Positions 58,012 to 64,000 of a DNA stretch of 64,000 nt are shown in pieces. Source of the stretch: Clytia hemisphaerica (taxonomy: Eukaryota > Cnidaria > Hydrozoa > Leptothecata > Clytiidae). Below the pieces are notes generated by a model, which saw only the letters and a list, made by a program, of their open reading frames with translations, was not told the origin of the DNA and made no database searches. The number at the start of each line of letters is the position of its first letter. Position 1 is the stretch's first letter. The position numbers were made by a program, and so were the translations under genes. The stretch is from assembly GCA_902728285.1 (NCBI GenBank), contig CACVBU010000732.1, positions 1,795,926 to 1,859,925 of the forward strand, given 5' to 3'.

Positions 58012-58260
58012 TTATAAGAGGCTATATTATGTCACGCAAAAAAAGCTTCCTGTGTGCAGGAGTTAGTGCAAAGGAATTTATGATTGGTTACCTTAAGGGA
58101 ACTAATTTTGGCAGATTTGGCGAATTTAGACAAATCCATTCGAAAGAGTATGAAAAATTGATAAAGAAAAGGGTCACATCCTAAAAATGAATATATCAGG
58201 AGATATTGAGTAAATAAGGCAAATTGATGTCATAAAACGAAGTAAAAAGAAATGACAAAT
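58012..58260. mobile_element. Decayed arm of the 971-bp CRE-containing MITE
   Basis: ATTATGTCACGCAAAAAAAGCTTCCTGTGTGC, then TTTATGATTGG, TCGAAAGAGTATGAAAAATTGATAAAG and ATGAATATATCAGGAGATAT follow the same order as in 61247-62217. A CCTTAAGGGAACTAATTTTGG fragment is inserted near 58092. Confidence 0.65.
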
Positions 58261-58401
58261 GAAAAATTAAAGAATAGAAGCTGCATTATATTTGAACAAT
58301 GAACATATATACATGAAATAAATAGGAAAATCTATAGAAATAAATAGGAAAATCTATAAAAATACTTAGAAATAATCTCTGTAAGCAAAACCAAAACCCT
58401 C

Positions 58402-61400
58402 TCATCTATGCAAGTTATTCTGGGTTTTGTCCATTCTGGTCTTTGTTTGAGCTAATTTATTCCGCATAGCAACACGTAGCTTTGCACTGCTCTCAGTTGG
58501 ATAACGTCTTAAAGTGTATGCTGTAAAAAAGAAAATCACTATAAATTGATCCGCTTGTATCCTTTTTTTTTTTGAAATAACATTTTTCTCCCAAGTGTAT
58601 TGGGGTTGATGAATTTCATCCATTAATCTCTGACAGACAACATAAACTCTCCCTATTGGAATAGGGGGATTTTCATGCAAAAAAATCTGAAAAACTTGAA
58701 TAAAAACTCCTCATTACCTAAATTCCGAAGTAAGAAGGTTGATTTCGGCAATTCTAAAATTTTGAATGCCCCCCCCCCCCACAAAGTGGTGTACACAAGG
58801 TAAATAAAAAAGATAAAATCTTACTCAGTATACCAGACAGAATTTTGGGATGCATTGGTCTGCGCCCATTGGCCCCTCTCAAATTGATATGATATTGTTC
58901 CTGTTTCGTGTAGAACACATCAGTCAGGAAACAAACACATGCCGTAGATGTTGTTTTGCTGTCTAGAATTGCGGCATGTTCCTGAGTGATATACACACTC
59001 AATCCTTCCACCAGAGTTTCCATCTAAGAAAGATGAATAGATGCGGTATATTAATTTTCAAATTTTTTGATAAAATCGGCAAACTGTATTTTGCAGGTTA
59101 TAATTTCAGCGATATCGGCGAAAAACAGTAAAATTAGTTCCCACAAATATAGTTCCCTTAACGGAATTATTGATCCTTAAAGAAGAAAAGGTTCTGGATC
59201 TGTAGTTGGTACATAATTAAAGAAACATCAAAAATCATTTTTTTAATGAGCAAACATTATGAGCAAAGAAATGTCACAAACGCTATCTTTCATGTTTATA
59301 TGAAGGCATATAGAAATTTTATAGTCTGGAAAGTAAAGTAAAAACATCAGAATATTTCACCTTTTAAACTACAGAAAAAAAAAATTAAATCACTCACATG
59401 GTACTTTCTAGCAATCTTGTCTGGAAGGACGCCAGGCCGAGGATGTTCATTGTCTGTAAAATGATGAATTTTTTTTATATATTATAGAACTTGCATGTCA
59501 CATGAAGCCCTAAGTTTCGGATATTGTTGATCCCAATAATATTTCATAAAAAGAGCATTATTCTCTAATGGAGGAATAAATCAGAATAATAAAACTATTT
59601 ATAGGTCTATAGCTTTCAGAGAACAGTTTTACTGTAACTTTTAACCCTAGCCAGGCTTCTTCTGATGTACAGAAGAGATTAATTTATTCTGTTTTGATAT
59701 TCTGGTAGCCAAAAGAATTCTATAAAAAACATAACCTATAGCAAATTTACCCTGTTGAGAATTTCCAAATTAATTTATTTTTGCGAATAAGCTGGAATAA
59801 GTACTAATACCCAAAATTTTAAGTATCTGGACTTCAGAATGAAGGGAAGTATGAAAATAATATTGTCCATACCAACATAATTGCCACTGTCAACAATCCT
59901 CTGTAACTGATCCATTTGCATGTTAAGTTCTTTAATTCGTTCTCTCAGTTCGTTTACTGAGTCTGCTAAATCGCGTGCCACGCGTGCTAGCGTGCCATCG
60001 GTTTTTAAGCGTGCCAGCGTGCCATGCGTGCCTTCGTGCCAACTGTCTTGGCGTGCCAGCGTGCCAGCGTGCCAACTGTCTTGGCGTGCCAACGTGCTAG
60101 CGTGCCAACGTGTCTTGGCGTGCCAACGTGCCAGCGTGCCTACGTGCCATCCAAATTTCGGCGTGCCATCCAAATTTTGGCGTGCCATCCAAATTTCGGC
60201 GTGCCATCCAAATTTTGGCGTGCCAACCAAGTTTTGGCGTGCCATCCAAGTTTTGGCGTGCCATCCAAATTTTGGCGTGCCATCCAAATTTTGGCGTGCC
60301 ATCCAAATTTTGGCGTGCCAACCAAGTTTTGGCGTGCCATCCAAGTTTTGGCGTGCCATCCAAGTTTTGGCGTGCCATGCAAATTTTGGCGTGCCAACCA
60401 AATTTTGGCGTGCCAACCAAATTTTGGCGTGCCATCCTTATTCCGGCGTGCCATCCAAGTTTTGGCGTGCCAACCAAATTCCGGCGTGCCATCCAAGTTT
60501 TGGCTTGACAACCAAATTTTGCGTACTTTTTTAATTTTCCAGAGTCTTTATTTTCCATGAAACATTAATTGTTAGGCGATATTTTGAAATATACACTTAC
60601 TACGGTCTCTTACACGGGTTAAAGTACGGCAAGTGAGGGGAGTAAGAAAAAGAAAAAGTCAAGAAAAATGATGACTTCTGAAAATTACTTTAGCCCTTGG
60701 ACAACCATTTAACTAAGCTCCTTATTTTTGGCTACAGCTCCCTGACCACTTGATTTAAAAAGGCAAAAACGGTAACCGTAAACTCATGAGCTTTTTGGCT
60801 ATTTTGAAGTTTTAGGTTTTCATAAAAAAAAAATGCAGAAAAAAACTTTTTCAAAAGGTTTCAGAATGAAAAGCTTTTTCAATTCTTTAGAACAGTAGCG
60901 TAGACAGGGGTGAAGAAAGATCTGCGTATGAGAGTAGATTTTAACGACAAAGCACTTACCTATTCGTGACATAAAAACATCATTACTATGTCGTTAAATC
61001 TACTCTCAGATACCTAATAGCCTGGGCGCTATAATTAATTTTTCGAAAATTTTATTACATCCAGGATATTTTTATTCCACCCCCTCTCCTCGCATATTAA
61101 GTTTTGACATCTTTTCCAACCCCCGGTAGGTACCTGAAAGTAAGCCAATGTTGCTTCATCCTTGTTTACCCTACTGTACAAGACTCCAAACTGCTCAAAA
61201 CGACTGAAAATGACATAACATCTGGAGGTAGTTTAACGTTGTTTTAGTAGAGGCCACTATGTCTTCCCGTGTGCAGCAGCTTGTGCAAAGGGATTTTATG
61301 ATTGAATATTGTTCCTTGAATGTAGAAGATCAAAATTTGAGAGGTGGGGCCGGGTGTGACTACCCGTTGCCATGGAAACTGACGTCATTGGTTACTATGG

Positions 61401-64000
61401 CAACCAAAATAAAAAGTCGTCAAAATTGAAATTTTTTTGTTTCAGTCGAAAGAGCATGAAAAACTGATAAAGAAAAAGGTCACAACCTATATCTGAAAAT
61501 GAATATATCAGGAGATATTAAAGAAAAAAGGCAAAATGACGTCATAAAACGATGACGTCATCGAAAAATAAAAATTTGCCAAAATTCGAAATTTTTTGGT
61601 TTTTTGGAAAAAAGACCCTCCAGGGAACATAAAATATTATTACGAAAACGTTTGAAAATTCGTTAAAAAAAGTCTATTGGCCAAAATTGACAATTTCATT
61701 TTTTGCCTGTCGAAGGTTGGAGCTTGCCCAAACACATTACATTACAGGCAAAATTTAAAAATATCAATTTTAGCTCATAGACTTCTTAAAAAGGATTTTC
61801 AGACTTTTTCGTAATAATAATTTTTGTTCACTGGAAGGTACTCTTTCCAAAAAACCAAAAGTTTTTGAATTTTGGCAAATTTTTGTTTTTCGATGACGTC
61901 ATCGTTTTATGACGTCATTTTGCCTTATTTCCTTAATATCTCCTGATATATTCATTTTCAGATATAGGTTGTGACCTTTTTCTTTATCAGTTTTTCATGT
62001 TCTTTCGACTGAAACAAAAAAATTTCAATTTTGACGACTTTTTATTTTGGTTGCCATAGTAACCAATGACGTCAGTTTCCATGGCAACGGGTGGTCACAC
62101 CCGGCCCCACCTCTCAAATTTTGATCTTCTACATTCAAGGAACAATATTCAATCATAAAATCCCTTTGCACAAGCTGCTGCACACGGGAAGCTTTTTCGC
62201 GACATAGTGGCCCCTACTATTTGGATCATTTAAGATAAACGCTTTTTTATATAAGAATATCAGGGTGAAACTCAAAAGTCCAAAACTCTCAATATGATTA
62301 TTTCTCATGTTTGTAAAATAGCCAAGTCCAAAAAAGTAAGAACATGTTAAGAATAATTCACCCTCAAATTTGGCAATTTCTTAAGAATACTTGACCGTCA
62401 TCCAAAGTACACTACACGTTTTTTTATTTATAAGCATAACGCGTATAAGCATAACAAAGCTGGGATTCTGGCTCGAATACAATGGATTTATTGTTTTAGA
62501 ACAATAGAAAATTAAGCATATTAAGCATATGTCCAGCCTCAGCTTAAATTACCATATGCTCAAGAAAAAAGCATAACGCTAAGTATCTAAACATATATTA
62601 TATATAAAGCTGAAAATGAGATTTTGCTTTGTCAAGAAAATGACAGGTAGACTACTGCCTTTCGCGTGGAAGAATCACGTGTATCTTCTCTTCTTAAAAC
62701 TTTTAAAGTTATGTAATGCTGTTCACATAAAAATGAAAATAATAAAATAATAATAAAAATACTACTATTTTCATACCTCTAAAACAGCTCTCTTGGAGCA
62801 TTTAATGTTTTCATTGACTGACAATCTATATCCTTTGCACCGCCAGCATCCTATTGAGCATGAGAAAACATCTTGTTGTAAATTGTTGTATACACCTCAT
62901 ATTTTGTGATAATGCCATTATTTACATAATTTAAGTGTCATTACATAAAATAACCTTGAAAATGCTCCCACTAATTTTGAGGGAGTCCATATTGGGGTCC
63001 ACAATGGGGTCCATATTGGGGGGGGGGGGGGTCCAAGTTGTGTCATCGTCTCCCCCAAGCTTTACCGAAATTTCGGTAAAAATTCGGACGAGCACGCCGA
63101 AATTTGGATGGCACGCCAAAATTCCGATGGCACGCCAAAATTCGGATGGCACGCCGAAATTCGGATGGCACGCCAAAATTCGGATGGCACGCCAAAATTC
63201 GGATGGCACGCCAAATTCGGATGGCACGCCAAAATTTGGATGGCACGCCGAAATTCGGATGGCACGCCAAAATTCGGATGGCACGCCAAAATTCGGATGG
63301 CACGCCAAAATTTGGATGGCACGCCAAAATTCGGATGGCACGCCAAAATTTGGATGGCACGCCAAAATTCGGATGGCACGCCGAAGTTTTAATGGCACGC
63401 CAAATTTGGATGGCACGCTGGCACGTTGGCACGCCATGGCACGTTGGCACGCTGGCACGTTGGCACGCCATGGCACGTTGGCACGCTGGCACGTTGGCAC
63501 GCCAAGGCACGTTGGCACGCAGGCACGCATGGCACGTAGGCACGCTGGCACGCATAGCACGCTGGCACGCGTGGCACGCGATTTAGCAGACTCTCGTTTA
63601 CTTCTCTTTGTTTCAGGGGGCAGAAATAACAATCCTTTGCTTTACCAAAGTAACGACTCTTATTGGCATTATTACTCTTGGGAGTACTTTCTTTGATGAG
63701 TGACTGATTTTCATCAATATTGAAATCAGTGGATCTGTCTAGACAGGCTGCTGCATTGGTACCTTTTGATTTGTCAACTTTGGTTGCTGGGCCACCTGAT
63801 TTGACGATGATGCCTGATCGGTCACTTGATTTGCCTGCACTGGAAGAATGACCTATTGATTTATCTTGTGGGATAATTGGGTGTCCTGATTTGACAATGT
63901 TTGACAAATACGATTTGTTGATTTTGGATCTTTTGTCTGAATTTTTGGCTGTTTCATAAGCTGTTTTGCCACTGTATTCAGACTTGCCGTGGAGGGCAGT
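58402..64000 (-). CDS. BEN-like domain gene, 5' end beyond the window, split by a foldback element
   Basis: Minus-strand coding parts: 64000-63603 (open to the edge), 59949-59873, 59453-59398, 59023-58825 and 58694-58402. Junctions downstream of the insertion are GT-AG with agreeing phases. The first part is Ser/Lys-rich and ends with a CxxC (KDCYFCPLKQREVNE). After the insertion the frame resumes as a coiled coil (LRERIKELNMQMDQLQRIV). Later exons give FLTDVFYTKQEQYHINLRG, RRPMHPKILSGIL and ESSAKLRVAMRNKLAQTKTR, spaced like a BEN domain. Removing 59959-63593 and one 9-bp duplicate rejoins one open exon, so the insertion is in coding sequence. The last exon could hide a further small intron (KKKRIQADQFIVIFFFT looks noncoding). 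The allele is probably disrupted unless the element is spliced or read through. Confidence 0.65.
59978..60530 (+). repeat. Left foldback arm: 10-bp and 19-bp tandem units
   Basis: First about 150 bp of GCGTGCCAGC/GCGTGCCAAC units, then about 19 units of GGCGTGCCATCCAAATTTT with TCC/ACC and AAATTTT/AAGTTTT variants. 19 is not a multiple of three, so the unit cycles through all frames without stops and creates long false ORFs on both strands. Confidence 0.95.
60540..61246. other. Interior of the foldback element, left
   Basis: No coding capacity is seen. A short inverted pair, GAGAGTAGATTTTAACGACA against TGTCGTTAAATCTACTCTC at about 60931 and 60990, makes a local hairpin. Confidence 0.45.
61247..62217. 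mobile_element. 971-bp near-perfect hairpin MITE, TA target duplication, nested in the foldback element
   Basis: Ends GTAGAGGCCACTATGTC and GACATAGTGGCCCCTAC, flanked by TA (61245-61246, 62218-62219). Arms of about 470 bp are almost identical inverted copies. Each arm contains ACTGACGTCA and a paired ATGACGTCAT / GATGACGTCATC, so several CRE-type octamers. No ORF. A decayed arm is at 58012-58260. Confidence 0.93.
62220..63060. other. Interior of the foldback element, right
   Basis: AT-rich, no gene. A run of 12 G at about 63018 and GGGTCCAYATTGGGG direct repeats (62990-63030) precede the right arm. Confidence 0.45.
63085..63580 (-). repeat. Right foldback arm
   Basis: Reverse complement of the left arm: about 17 units of GGATGGCACGCCAAAATTC followed by GGCACGTTGGCACGC units. 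Unit variants (CGAAATTC against CAAAATTT) differ from those on the left, so the arms have been homogenised separately. Confidence 0.95.

Larger units (their letters stand above)
59959..63593. mobile_element. 3.6-kb foldback (Mutator/FB-type) element with perfect 9-bp target duplication
   Basis: The ends are GAGTCTGCTAAATCGCGTGC and its complement GCACGCGATTTAGCAGACTC. TCGTTTACT flanks exactly on both sides (59950-59958, 63594-63602). Each terminal arm is about 530-570 bp and consists of tandem 10-bp (GCGTGCCAGC-like) and 19-bp units. Long inverted ends built from tandem repeats plus a 9-bp duplication are the hallmark of foldback elements, related to Mutator-like transposons. No transposase is visible inside; the centre holds a nested 971-bp MITE. 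It lies in a coding exon of the BEN-like gene. Confidence 0.92.

Noticed and set aside
59775..60560. Repetitive proteins of the MARQNLDGTPKFGWHAK type
   Set aside because: Produced by the stop-free 19-bp unit of the foldback arm in all frames; the same holds for 62931-63907.

Overview
This looks like nuclear DNA from an animal. It is AT-rich, has GT-AG spliced genes with mostly short introns, and is crowded with DNA transposons, hairpin MITEs, satellites and one LINE. Three genes end in BEN or BEN-like domains, a domain known mainly from animals and some of their viruses, and the transposases are hAT, Merlin (ISXO2-like) and Crypton-like. That mix suits an invertebrate, perhaps a cnidarian, sponge or mollusc, but the sequence does not fix the phylum. 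There is no bacterial gene organisation, rRNA, CRISPR array or convincing tRNA.

Layout. 0.5-1.3 kb: a two-exon hypothetical gene (+). 2.7-7.9 kb: a five-exon gene (-) with an S/T-rich repeat and a BEN-like C-terminus, its introns full of hairpin MITEs. 8.45-10.5 kb: a decayed hAT element nested in a MITE. 11.15-11.6 kb: a 3' terminal exon of an unknown gene. 14.5-16.8 kb: a broken, intron-containing Merlin transposase, one intron holding an 803-bp element with a perfect 9-bp target duplication. 19.2-21.2 kb: an intact intronless tyrosine recombinase gene (zinc finger + recombinase + SANT/Myb). 21.3-26.6 kb: a large satellite of 221-bp units in two head-to-head (inverted) blocks, each unit carrying TGACGTCA and a short palindrome, with a small minus-strand ORF embedded in it and another beside it. 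27.5-30.8 kb: unexplained noncoding DNA, a dispersed repeat and a 325-bp tandem repeat.

31.1-43.8 kb: an unknown multi-exon gene (+) whose predicted 8.7-kb intron contains many MITEs and a 4.4-kb minisatellite with higher-order structure. 43.9-45.5 kb: a gene (+) with a possible cysteine-peptidase-like motif and one frame break. 45.7-49.7 kb: a gene (+) ending in a clear BEN domain. 50.2-52.3 kb: a 5'-truncated LINE (-). 54-57.5 kb: MITEs and dispersed repeats. 58.4-64.0 kb: the 3' part of another BEN-like gene (-), one coding exon of which is split by a 3.6-kb foldback (Mutator/FB-type) element with a perfect 9-bp target duplication.

The most interesting places are (1) the recombinase gene beside the inverted satellite, with SUMO-interaction-like motifs in three neighbouring ORFs, (2) the foldback insertion inside the BEN gene exon, and (3) paired filled and empty MITE sites that prove element boundaries. 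Exon junctions were placed by eye from splice motifs and reading phase; they are predictions without transcript support.
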